From: JBIOJM01 sp044450785
GTDB lineage: Bacteria > Planctomycetota > Planctomycetia > Isosphaerales > Isosphaeraceae
Assembly (NCBI GenBank): GCA_044450785.1
Contig: JBIOJM010000172.1
Coordinates: 1 to 20,172 of the forward strand
Reading direction: 5' to 3'
DNA length: 20,172 bases
Below are positions 7,825-14,841 of this stretch, one piece after another (positions within the stretch are counted from its first letter, which is position 1; each line of letters opens with the position of its first letter). A model generated the notes under the pieces. It did not search any database and was not told the DNA's origin. It was given only the letters and a program-made list of their open reading frames with translations. The position numbers and the translations under genes are program-made.

Positions 7825-9459
7825 TCAGGCCCAGAGCGGCCAGGCCCCCGTGGCCAGCACGGCGACCGCGATCAGACCGTTGGTCACGCCATGGGCCACC
7901 ACGGCATCCGTCAACTCGCCGCGGCGATGATAGGCCAGGCAATACGCCATGCCGGCGAGCGTCCCTGCAACCCAACGGCCGTGCAGCGCCCCGAAGAGGA
8001 GGGATGACACGAGGAACGTCCACCAGGTCAATCGGCCGGGCGGAACTGACTGGAAATCCGATGCGATCATACGGCGAGTCAGGTAACCCCGGAACGCCAG
8101 CTCCTCGGCCAGCGGGACCGTGAGGACCGAGCCGACCACCCGAAAAATCAGCCAGGTTGTGGCCCATCCCTGAGGTAAGGACTCCAGGCCAGAACGGATC
8201 GGCATCCCCGTCGACCCAGTCGCACCCCGGGGCTCGAGGGCGATCCAGAGCGCAAATACCCCGCAGCCGATGGCCACGGCCTCCCACGACCATGCGAGAC
8301 GCAGCTCGGCATAGCTCCTGCGATAGTAGATGAGTGCGACCGTCACCGCGATGACGCGGGCCGGATAATAGCGATCGAATCCCGGTGAGAAGGCTCCGGT
8401 CACCATCGCCGTCGCAATCAACGCCATCGCGGGCATGAGATAGGCGCCATCGAGAACCGCGGCGCGACTCCGGGTCTCAGTCTCAAGAGTCGAGAAGAAC
8501 GCCATTCGACGAGCGCTGGCAATCAGGCCCAGGCCGATCATCAGGAACAGCAGCCAACCCGCCAGCGAATGGAACCCGGCGAGAGCGAGCTCGGGATAGC
8601 CCCACGTTCCCAGGGCGACCAGCGCGGTGATGCGTACAGCGTTGGCCAACCACATGAGGGCCATCGCCATCGGCAGCAGTGCGAACGCTCTCGGGAAGCG
8701 GAGGTCACGACGGAACATCCACAGGGCGATGGAGAGGAGGACGGCGATCAGGCCCATGCTCTCGTAGCCGGAGCACACGGCCGCGATCTCGACATGAAAG
8801 GAGGTCGTCCCCACGATCCTCTGATCCGGCCGGCAGACGGTGTCCGAGAAGAGCAAACTCAACAGGCCGCGGACCTGCCGCAGCGTGGCCCCCGAGAGTG
8901 GCCGCCACTGGTCCCGGGCGAGGAGGCCGACCATGTAGGCGGCTGTGCCCAAGGCTGGTCCAGCCACCAGGCTCCCGCCGCAGCGGCGCATGAGCACAAC
9001 CCAGAGATCGGCCGGCAGGACGGCCATGCTCCAGAGCACCAGCGTCGCCAGCCCGGCCATCCCCCAGGCAACGACCAGCGCCCAGTCCGAAGAATGCCAT
9101 GGGCCGGTGCCCTCCAGGATGGGGGCAGAGAGCCAGTAAAAAGAGAGGAACGCGACCAAATTGCCGAGGATCGCGCGGCGTGACCACGTGGAGCCGTCGA
9201 GCCGCGAGGCTTCTCGCTTCAGCTCGATGTAGCAGCGCGCACCGGCGACCAGCAGGGTCGCCAGCCCGACCGCAAGGCCCAATCGCACCGCCGATCCCGA
9301 GTACGCGACAAGCCCCGACCATGGCCGATCGGCGCGGATGCCCTGCGCATCGAACCGGATACTGATGGTCAGGACCTCCGCGGTGAGCAGGGCGATCAGG
9401 CCGGCCCAGCGCGCGTACGGCAACGATCCGGGATTCGAGACTTTGGGTACTGTGCACAT
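7825..9459 (-). CDS. xrtE: exosortase E/protease fusion (exosortase plus CPBP/CAAX-type membrane protease)
   Basis: The protein is 544 residues from the ATG at 9459-9457, almost entirely membrane helices. The exosortase half carries the three family residues: Cys229 in AAVCSGYESMG, Arg276 in LANAVRI and His297 in GFHSLAGWLLF. The C-terminal third is a CPBP intramembrane metalloprotease with EExxxR (Glu452, Glu453, Arg457 in AEELAFRGYL), FxxxH (His493 in FGALH) and HxxxN (His523, Asn527). This architecture is known as exosortase E of VPEID-CTERM systems. Exosortases cut CTERM sorting signals at the membrane and are thought to transfer the product to an envelope partner. A start 54 bases earlier (9513) is rejected because it lies inside a 13-bp hairpin stem and adds residues encoded by that hairpin. 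The substrate gene lies just upstream on the same strand. Both active sites look intact. Confidence 0.88.
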   Translation of the reverse strand: MCTVPKVSNPGSLPYARWAGLIALLTAEVLTISIRFDAQGIRADRPWSGLVAYSGSAVRLGLAVGLATLLVAGARCYIELKREASRLDGSTWSRRAILGNLVAFLSFYWLSAPILEGTGPWHSSDWALVVAWGMAGLATLVLWSMAVLPADLWVVLMRRCGGSLVAGPALGTAAYMVGLLARDQWRPLSGATLRQVRGLLSLLFSDTVCRPDQRIVGTTSFHVEIAAVCSGYESMGLIAVLLSIALWMFRRDLRFPRAFALLPMAMALMWLANAVRITALVALGTWGYPELALAGFHSLAGWLLFLMIGLGLIASARRMAFFSTLETETRSRAAVLDGAYLMPAMALIATAMVTGAFSPGFDRYYPARVIAVTVALIYYRRSYAELRLAWSWEAVAIGCGVFALWIALEPRGATGSTGMPIRSGLESLPQGWATTWLIFRVVGSVLTVPLAEELAFRGYLTRRMIASDFQSVPPGRLTWWTFLVSSLLFGALHGRWVAGTLAGMAYCLAYHRRGELTDAVVAHGVTNGLIAVAVLATGAWPLWA

Positions 9460-9482
9460 CGGTACCTGAACGAAATGGCCGA

Positions 9483-9516
9483 CCGATGGCCCGGGAAAGA
9501 CGACCCGGGCCATCGG
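9483..9516 (-). terminator. strong hairpin between substrate and exosortase genes
   Basis: CCGATGGCCCGGG (9483-9495) and CCCGGGCCATCGG (9504-9516) form a perfect 13-bp, mostly GC stem with an 8-base loop. It lies 61 bases after the substrate stop and 24 bases before the exosortase start. There is no T-run directly after it on the minus strand, so it may act as a partial terminator or as a 3' stabiliser of the substrate message rather than a full stop. Confidence 0.65.
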
Positions 9517-9577
9517 GCGGGGTTAGGGACCGCTGTCGAGGCGGACTGCGGGGATTGACGTGGAGAGGCGCAGGGAC

Positions 9578-9760
9578 TCACCGACGCCGGCTACGGCCGG
9601 CGATCATCAGCAGGCCGCCTGAGAGGAGGGCCATGGCACTCGTCGCAAGGCCGGCGTCCATTTCGGGGACAGGCACGGCCCAGGCCGGAGCCGACAGGGC
9701 GCTCAGCACCAGAACGAAACCAAAGCCCTTGACGAGATACTTTCCAAAGCTCAGCTTCAT
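9578..9760 (-). CDS. VPEID-CTERM-like exosortase substrate, 60 aa
   Basis: The ORF has 60 residues with a consensus ribosome binding site (AGGAGG, 9 bases before the ATG on the minus strand). It contains an N-terminal signal peptide (KYLVKGFGFVLVLSALSAPAWA, predicted cleavage after Ala28), then at residues 31-35 the sorting motif VPEMD, a hydrophobic helix (about 37-54, GLATSAMALLSGGLLMIAG) and the basic end RSRRR. Motif, helix and Arg-rich tail make up a CTERM sorting signal, here VPEMD rather than the canonical VPEID. Only two residues separate the expected signal-peptidase site from the motif, so the protein has no payload domain. It sits directly upstream of the exosortase E gene and is surely its substrate. 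If the signal peptide stays uncut, the product would be a two-helix membrane hairpin instead. Confidence 0.85.
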   Translation of the reverse strand: MKLSFGKYLVKGFGFVLVLSALSAPAWAVPVPEMDAGLATSAMALLSGGLLMIAGRSRRR

Positions 9761-9886
9761 CGTCCAAAACCTCCTGGTGAATTGAGACCGACCCGAACCG
9801 GAGCCGGGACAGGGCCGCCCCGGTACACGCCACGTTCCGGGCTATCGATTCAACGAGACACTCAAGTCCGCACGAATCGTATGGTG

Positions 9887-9915
9887 AGTTTATCAAACCT
9901 GAGGGAGACGGTCAA
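9887..9915 (-). promoter_or_regulatory. candidate promoter of the VPEID-CTERM substrate gene
   Basis: Reading the minus strand, TTGACC (9915-9910, 5 of 6 bases of the -35 consensus) is followed after exactly 17 bases by TAAACT (9892-9887, 4 of 6 of the -10). Transcription would begin near 9880 and leave a leader of about 120 bases. The position directly below the paired direct repeats strengthens the call, but the -10 is weak. Confidence 0.4.
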
Positions 9916-9938
9916 AGTCCTGGCCGAGATTTGGAAAA

Positions 9939-10020
9939 CACGTCGTGAAAATGAAACATTCTGGTGCGGTCTTGGGTGCCAACTGGAGTCCATGTCGTGA
10001 AAGCGAGACGTTTTGGAGCG
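9939..10020. repeat. two 30-bp direct repeats 52 bp apart (candidate operators)
   Basis: The segments 9939-9968 and 9991-10020 agree at 23 of 30 positions, with the shared core CRYGTCGTGAAA followed by GA-AC-TT-TGG-GCG. Start-to-start distance is 52 bp, close to five turns of B-DNA, so bound proteins would sit on the same face. They lie about 24 and 76 bp above the -35 of the substrate promoter on the minus strand, and about 220-300 bp above the CpaE-like gene. Intergenic location argues for a binding site rather than a coding duplication. The binding protein is unknown. Confidence 0.5.
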
Positions 10021-10065
10021 AAAGAGGCCAGTGGGAAATCAGGACGGCACGAAACTTGCCTGTCT

Positions 10066-10123
10066 GCGGCCGGAGGGCCGCTTGAATTCTGATCGATCGA
10101 GCCTCTGACGATCGGTCTTTCTT
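10066..10123 (+). terminator. two hairpins, the second followed by T-rich tail
   Basis: GCGGCC/GGCCGC (10066-10071, 10076-10081) forms a tight hairpin with a 4-base loop. A second stem, GATCGATCG/CGATCGGTC (10091-10099, 10109-10117, one G-U pair), is followed by TTTCTT, which is the form of an intrinsic terminator on the plus strand. No plus-strand gene precedes it within 2 kb, so it would end a small RNA or attenuate the leader of the CpaE-like gene starting at 10244. The rest of the 9761-10243 gap holds no gene that I can support. Confidence 0.4.
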
Positions 10124-10243
10124 GTACTACAGTCTACTCAGTGGACTCAAGCGTTTGACTTACGCCTGGAGACTCTGGATGAAGTCGTCAGGTGCCTGGA
10201 TCACCTCTTTGGAAGACACCATTAGCTCATAGGATGTGGAGGC

Positions 10244-11422
10244 ATGTATCCTTTGCGCGTCGTTCTCGTCGGCATCGATCAGGGGTTTCTCCCTGTCTTG
10301 CGGCGAGAACTGACCCACGGAACGGCCGAGGTGGAGAGCGCGTTCGCTTTCGCGAGTGCAGCGATCGAGTGCCATCGCCACTCGCGGAAACTGCCGAAGC
10401 TGCTCATCGTGCAGATCGGCCCGGATTGCCAGGCCGACGCGATCCAGCGATTGGCGACTGGCCTCGCCGGCTGGCCGATCCTGGCGCTGCTGTCCAGCGA
10501 CAACGCGGGCGACTTCCTGCAGGTGAATCGAGCCGGCGCTGTGCAGGTCGTGCCGCTACCGCTCGATCACGACGATTTCCATCGAGCCTTGAGCGTGATC
10601 GGGTCACAGTTTGACAAAGGGCCCAGCGACAGACATGTCTTCGCAGTCACGGGCGCGGTGGGAGGAAGCGGGGCGACGACGATCGCCGTGAACCTCGCCT
10701 ACGAGATCGCCGAGCAGCTCCGGCGTTCCACGATTCTTGCCGAGCTCTCTCAGCAGATGGGGGTACTCGCCTCGATGTTCGACGTCCAGCCCCGCATGAC
10801 ACTGCCCGACCTGATCCGGGAGATCCATCGCGTCGACGATGTCCTGCTCGAGAAAGCCTTGGTCCGGGTCAGCGATGGACTGAGGATTCTCGCCGGCCCC
10901 GACGTGCTTCAATCGCTCCATGCGGTCGATTCCGAACACCTGATCAAGCTCGTCGGCTGTATGAGGAAGCTTGCGGAGGTGACCATCCTCGACATGCCCG
11001 GCGCGTTCGACGATCTGGAGTTTCAGGTGTTGGGTGTCTGTGATCGCGTGATCGTGGTGGGGAATCAGAACGTTCCGTCGATCCGGTCGCTCAAGCTCTT
11101 CTGTGACTCGCTGCCGGAAGAGCGCTTGGTCCATTCCGTGTGGGTCGTGCTCAACCGCTACCACCGCGGCGTGAAGGGACTCACCTGCGACGATGTCAAG
11201 CAAATGCTGGGCGTCTCCCACGTTTTGTCAATCGCCAACGATTTCAAGGCCGTCAATTTGTCGGTCAACAAGGGCCGTCCGCTCCGCCAGGTCGCGCCGG
11301 GGACGCCCATCCTGCACGACCTCCGCGTCCTGATCCACGAAATCATGAGTCTGGAACTCGATCACTCGAAGACCAACGGGCGAGGATTCCTCGGTCGTGT
11401 GCTCCACGCTCTGAATCGATAA
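10244..11422 (+). CDS. CpaE/TadZ-like protein: receiver-like domain plus MinD/ParA-type ATPase-like domain
   Basis: The protein has 392 residues. Residues 1-125 form a response-regulator-like alpha/beta domain (LRVVLVGID... LLIVQIG... WPILALLSSDN), but the usual phosphoacceptor Asp cannot be assigned. Residues about 128-370 are a MinD/ParA fold: HVFAVTGAVGGSGATTIAVN, ILDMPGAFDD in the Walker B/switch region, and VVLNRYHRGVKGL. The P-loop (137-146) reads GAVGGSGATT: both lysines of the deviant Walker A KGGxGKT are replaced, by Val and Ala. Loss of these lysines is known in the TadZ/CpaE branch, whose members place type IV/Flp pilus machinery at the pole. No other Tad genes are present nearby. 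GGAGG lies only one base before the ATG; an in-frame stop at 10223-10225 rules out a longer N-terminus. Confidence 0.8.
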   Translation: MYPLRVVLVGIDQGFLPVLRRELTHGTAEVESAFAFASAAIECHRHSRKLPKLLIVQIGPDCQADAIQRLATGLAGWPILALLSSDNAGDFLQVNRAGAVQVVPLPLDHDDFHRALSVIGSQFDKGPSDRHVFAVTGAVGGSGATTIAVNLAYEIAEQLRRSTILAELSQQMGVLASMFDVQPRMTLPDLIREIHRVDDVLLEKALVRVSDGLRILAGPDVLQSLHAVDSEHLIKLVGCMRKLAEVTILDMPGAFDDLEFQVLGVCDRVIVVGNQNVPSIRSLKLFCDSLPEERLVHSVWVVLNRYHRGVKGLTCDDVKQMLGVSHVLSIANDFKAVNLSVNKGRPLRQVAPGTPILHDLRVLIHEIMSLELDHSKTNGRGFLGRVLHALNR

Positions 11423-11458
11423 TCCCTTCCGGTCCGCGCACCGACAATCGGAAGATCC

Positions 11459-12016
11459 GTGCTGGCCCTTGACAGCAGGCTTTCGGGCCCCGAACATGGG
11501 CGTCTGATCTTGCAGCCGAAAGCTTTGGTCCTGTCTCGAAAGCCAGCCCCCGTGCAACCCTGCCGGCCATACACCCTGACGAAGAAGCTCCCTCGCTGGC
11601 TGTTGCCTGCGGTCGTGCTCGTCTGCGGCGTCGGGTGGCGAGCGGACGCGAGGGCCTCCTCGTTCGCCGGCTCACCGGGTTTTGTCGCGATCGAGCACCC
11701 GCGCGATTGCATGTGTGCCACAAAATGCCGTGGTGCTTCCTGCTGCTGCGGGCATCGCGCAACGGCGCGCGCGACGCAGACTCCCGTCACTGTGAAACAA
11801 CCGAGCCCGGCGGATTCCGGACCGTGCCTGAGCTCGGCCCCGTGTGGCGCTCCGGTACTTCCCACCGCTCCCTCGCTCAGTTCCGTCACCCAGTCCGGCG
11901 CGCTCGCGACGCGCGGCCATCCGATCTTCGACGTGGCGGAACGCCTCGTCGCTTCCCCACCTCATCGCATCCTCCCGGCTCGGCGAGCGTCTCGGCTCCA
12001 CAAGCCGCCGGAATGA
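11459..12016 (+). CDS. small secreted Cys-rich protein (hypothetical)
   Basis: The frame from a GTG at 11459 encodes 185 residues; the family is not one I can name. A hydrophobic segment at about 46-66 (LPRWLLPAVVLVCGVGWRADA) looks like a signal peptide or anchor, which makes the true start uncertain: a GTG near 11552 would give a more normal signal peptide. After it come a Cys cluster, DCMCATKCRGASCCCG (Cys84, 86, 90, 95, 96, 97), a second pair in GPCLSSAPCG (Cys123, 129), and a Pro/Arg-rich tail. The clustered thiols suggest metal binding or disulfides outside the cytoplasm. The candidate Shine-Dalgarno GGAAG (11450-11454) pairs with CTTCC at 11426-11430 (stem CTTCCG/CGGAAG), so translation could be gated. 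Codon use and GC match the neighbours, and the overlapping frame at 11635-12111 looks like a shadow. Confidence 0.5.
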   Translation: MLALDSRLSGPEHGRLILQPKALVLSRKPAPVQPCRPYTLTKKLPRWLLPAVVLVCGVGWRADARASSFAGSPGFVAIEHPRDCMCATKCRGASCCCGHRATARATQTPVTVKQPSPADSGPCLSSAPCGAPVLPTAPSLSSVTQSGALATRGHPIFDVAERLVASPPHRILPARRASRLHKPPE

Positions 12017-12204
12017 CTGACCCACCCGTGATTCCGAGCTCGCGTCATCGACGCGATCGGCCTGTTCGAGCGCACGCTCTTCGTGTGCCCGGGCATGACA
12101 ACGTTCGTTGAATGAACCCCGCGGTCCACGCGTCGGCGACCCCTCGAGTCGTGGGCTCGACGCTGGTGCCCTTATTCGAACGTTCATATCCAGGAGGTCA
12201 TCCC

Positions 12205-13176
12205 ATGCATCGCCGTCGCGGTTTCACCCTGATCGAGCTGCTGGTCGTCATCGCCATCATCGCTGTGCTGATCGCTCTCCTGCTCCCCGCTGTTCAAGCT
12301 GCCCGTGAGGCTGCCAGGCGCACCCAGTGCACCAACAACTTGAAGCAACTGGGCCTCGCCCTTCATAACTACCACTCTCAACAGGACTGCTTCCCCCCAG
12401 GCTACCTGTCCCTGCGCGACCCCATCACCTTCGACAACGACGGCCCGGGCTGGGGCTGGGCCGCGAGGTCTCTGCCCGAGCTGGAGCAGGGCCCGCTCTT
12501 CAACAGCATCAACATCGTCCTGGGAGTCGAGTTCCCCGCCAACCAGACCGCCCGTCTGACGGTCATCTCCAGCTTCCTCTGTCCGTCCGACGCCTGGCGG
12601 CTGGACACCTTCACCGTCGTCGACGCCACCACCACGGGTACGGCGCCGGGGGCGCCGATCTGCGTCGTGGCGTCATCCAACTACGTCGGGTCGGTCGGGT
12701 CTGGCGATCCATCCAGCCTTTACCCGTACATCATTGATGCCGACGACGGACCTCCCGGCCGCGACAACGGCAACGGGATCTTCTTCCGCAACCGCTCGGT
12801 GAGCATCGCGCTCGTCACCGACGGCTGCAGCCAGACCTTTCTCGCCGGTGAACGGAGTCAGAACCTCTCGCGGGCGAGCTGGACCGGGGCCGTCACCAAT
12901 GCGGCCGTACCCCTGGTGGCGCTCCAGGGTGAGGCGGGGCTCGACCCCGAGGGTGGCGGGGCCCTCGTCCTCTCGCACACCGGAGAGGGCCACGGCCCCA
13001 ATTCACCCTCCGGGCTGGCGCACGGCGACCAGTACTGGTCGCTTCACCCCGGAGGGGCGAACTTCCTGTTCGTCGACGGCAGCGTCCGTTTCATCAAGGA
13101 ACAGGTCGGCTTCAAGATCTTCCAGGCCCTGGCCACCCGCCAGAGCGGCGAGGTCCTCTCGGCCGACCAGTTCTGA
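12205..13176 (+). CDS. DUF1559 pilin-like secreted protein
   Basis: The protein has 323 residues from the ATG at 12205, chosen because AGGAGG lies 8 bases upstream and the type IV pilin leader begins there: MHRRRG, then FTLIELLVVIAIIAVLIALL with Phe after the Gly6 cleavage site and Glu at mature position 5. PAVQAAREAARRTQCTNNLKQ follows, the signature of planctomycete DUF1559 (SBP_bac_10) proteins. The C-terminal block HPGGANFLFVDGSVRFI (about 284-300) is the family's H-x9-DG motif. These proteins are exported through a prepilin-type pathway; their job is unknown and they occur in dozens of copies per planctomycete genome. The 188 bases before it hold no gene that I can support. Confidence 0.92.
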   Translation: MHRRRGFTLIELLVVIAIIAVLIALLLPAVQAAREAARRTQCTNNLKQLGLALHNYHSQQDCFPPGYLSLRDPITFDNDGPGWGWAARSLPELEQGPLFNSINIVLGVEFPANQTARLTVISSFLCPSDAWRLDTFTVVDATTTGTAPGAPICVVASSNYVGSVGSGDPSSLYPYIIDADDGPPGRDNGNGIFFRNRSVSIALVTDGCSQTFLAGERSQNLSRASWTGAVTNAAVPLVALQGEAGLDPEGGGALVLSHTGEGHGPNSPSGLAHGDQYWSLHPGGANFLFVDGSVRFIKEQVGFKIFQALATRQSGEVLSADQF

Positions 13177-13181
13177 CCCTT

Positions 13182-13246
13182 CATTGGTCATTGGTCATTG
13201 GTCATTGGTCATTGGTCATTGGTCATTGGTCATTGGTCATTGGTCA
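13182..13246 (+). repeat. nine tandem copies of CATTGGT (7-bp microsatellite)
   Basis: Positions 13182-13244 are nine perfect head-to-tail copies of the heptamer CATTGGT, followed by a partial CA. It starts 5 bases after the DUF1559 stop and ends 63 bases before the RND adaptor gene. No mismatch among copies suggests recent expansion by slippage, so copy number is likely to vary between strains. Confidence 0.97.
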
Positions 13247-13254
13247 GTTATAGT
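13226..13254 (+). promoter_or_regulatory. candidate promoter of the RND operon, -35 inside the heptamer repeat
   Basis: TATAGT (13249-13254, 5 of 6 of the -10) lies just after the repeat. A repeat-derived TTGGTC (13226-13231) sits exactly 17 bases upstream, but it matches only 3 of 6 bases of the -35. Transcription would begin near 13261 and leave about 49 bases to the ATG at 13310. Confidence 0.4.
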
Positions 13255-13309
13255 ATGGACCGCATCTGCGTTCTTCTGCGGTTCGATCTCAACTTGAAGA
13301 ACCAACGCC

Positions 13310-14833
13310 ATGACTCGACACGGTGAGTCGGTTGCGAAATGGGTTGCGAGGCTTCTCCTGCCGTTGGGCTGCTCGTGTGCGACGGCGGCGGTCGTGTTGG
13401 GGGTGGCTGGCTGCCACGCCACCGCCCTTCCGCAGAAAGTCCCGCCGCCCCCCTCGGTCACCGTGACCGAATCGCGGAAGATGACTGTGCCGATCGTCGT
13501 GACTCCAATCGCGACGACGCGTGCGCTCGAGGAAGTCACGATCCGGGCCCGCGTGCGCGGCTTCCTGGTGAAAAAGCATTTCGAGTATGGAAAGAACGTC
13601 AAGAAGGGTCAGCTCCTGCTTGTGATCGAGAAAGAGCCTTTCGAGGTCCAGCTCAAACAGGCGCAGGCACAACTGGACGCGAACACGGCCGCGCTCGAGA
13701 AGGCCACCGCCTCGCAGTCGCGGGAAGTGTCGAAGGCCAAGCTCGATCTGGCACAGGCCCAGTTGAGTCTCGACGAGGTCGAGGAGCGGCGCTCGCGCAA
13801 CCTGCTCGCGCGCAAGGCGGCCTCCCAGGAGGATTTCGACAAGTCCAGGGCCCAGGCCAAGAAGAGCGCAGCGCAGGTCGAGTCCGATCAGGCCAGCCTG
13901 GCGCAGGCCAAGTCGGACCACGAGATCGATATCGCCTCCGCCAGGGCCAACGTCGCCAAGGCCGAATCCGCGGTCGAAGATGCCCGGATCACCTTGAGTT
14001 ACTGCGAGATGGTTGCCCCGATCGATGGGCGGATCGGCGAGCTCAAGGTCAAGGTCGGCAACCTGGTCGGCGACACGGGGCAAACCGAGCTGGTCACGAT
14101 CCAGCAGCTCGACCCGATGGGGCTCGACCTCCGTCCGGCCGCGCGCTATCTCCCGGTCGCGACCGCGCTGGTCGCGAGCGAATTGGCCGTCGAACTCTTC
14201 GTCGAGGGGGAACGCCGTCACCCCCACGTCGGCACGGCGATCTTCATCGACAACCAGGTCGACCCCACGACCTCGACCTTCTTGGTGCGCGCCAAGGTCG
14301 CTAACCCCGAAGGTTCGATCCTGCCCGGCCAGTACATCAAGGCGACGATGACAGTCGGGAATTACGTGGATGCCGTTGTTGTCCCGGAGCGTTCCGTCGT
14401 CCTTGGCCAGGAAGGTACACGCGTCTTCGTCGTCGACGCGGCGAACAAGGTGCGGGACGTGAAGGTCGGTGCGGTGGACGTCTACCATGGCCTGCGGGTG
14501 CTCGATGCGGGTCTCGAGCCGGGGCAGAAGGTCATCGTCGAGGGCATCCAGCTCATCCGGCCCGGCCAGGTCGTCGATCCGGTCCTGTCCCCCTTCGAGC
14601 AGTTCATCCATGCCGAGTCCTCGAGCGATCAGGGTGATCCGCGATTCAACAGCCCGATCGCGCAGATCCCGGGGATGGATTCCGAGTCCGGTAAGCCGGA
14701 CCCCGCGGCCGCCAAGGCCGGGCCCGAGGCGAAGAACGTCGTATCTCCACCCGCACCCGGGAAGGCGGTTGTCGATTCCAAGGGTCAACCTCAGCAACGA
14801 TCCGCCGCCCCGCCCGCGAAGAAGGCGAGGTAA
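13310..14833 (+). CDS. RND efflux periplasmic adaptor (membrane fusion protein), lipoprotein
   Basis: The protein has 507 residues. A signal peptide ends in the lipobox VAGC, so Cys35 would be lipidated. Then follow the first half of the barrel-sandwich (VRGFLVKKHFEYGKNVKKGQLLLVIE, about 83-107), a long Gln/Ala/Lys-rich coiled-coil hairpin (about 110-225), the second lipoyl half (MVAPIDGRIGELKVKVGNLV), a beta barrel (GTAIFIDNQVDPTTSTFLVRA) and the membrane-proximal domain (VVPERSVVLGQEGTRVFVVD). This is the AcrA/MexA order. After about residue 440 there is an extra Pro/Ala/Lys-rich low-complexity tail, longer than in AcrA. The adaptor links the inner-membrane pump to an outer-membrane channel. 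The pump gene starts 8 bases downstream. No outer-membrane factor is in the window. Confidence 0.92.
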   Translation: MTRHGESVAKWVARLLLPLGCSCATAAVVLGVAGCHATALPQKVPPPPSVTVTESRKMTVPIVVTPIATTRALEEVTIRARVRGFLVKKHFEYGKNVKKGQLLLVIEKEPFEVQLKQAQAQLDANTAALEKATASQSREVSKAKLDLAQAQLSLDEVEERRSRNLLARKAASQEDFDKSRAQAKKSAAQVESDQASLAQAKSDHEIDIASARANVAKAESAVEDARITLSYCEMVAPIDGRIGELKVKVGNLVGDTGQTELVTIQQLDPMGLDLRPAARYLPVATALVASELAVELFVEGERRHPHVGTAIFIDNQVDPTTSTFLVRAKVANPEGSILPGQYIKATMTVGNYVDAVVVPERSVVLGQEGTRVFVVDAANKVRDVKVGAVDVYHGLRVLDAGLEPGQKVIVEGIQLIRPGQVVDPVLSPFEQFIHAESSSDQGDPRFNSPIAQIPGMDSESGKPDPAAAKAGPEAKNVVSPPAPGKAVVDSKGQPQQRSAAPPAKKAR

Positions 14834-14841
14834 AACGCGCC

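Noticed and set aside
9459..9513. Upstream start for the exosortase at 9513
   Set aside because: This ATG lies inside the 13-bp hairpin stem, has no ribosome binding site, and the added residues carry no membrane or signal features.
11635..12111. 158-codon plus-strand frame overlapping the Cys-rich gene
   Set aside because: Arg/Pro/Ser-rich composition typical of a shadow frame; the overlapping frame has a signal-like helix and a Cys pattern.
13182..13246. CRISPR-like array
   Set aside because: Units are 7 bp and contiguous with no spacers, so this is a microsatellite.
13289..14797. 502-codon open frame antisense to the RND adaptor
   Set aside because: A high-GC shadow of the adaptor gene: Asp/Leu/Gly/Arg-rich, with no domain and no ribosome binding site, while the sense frame has a full family architecture.
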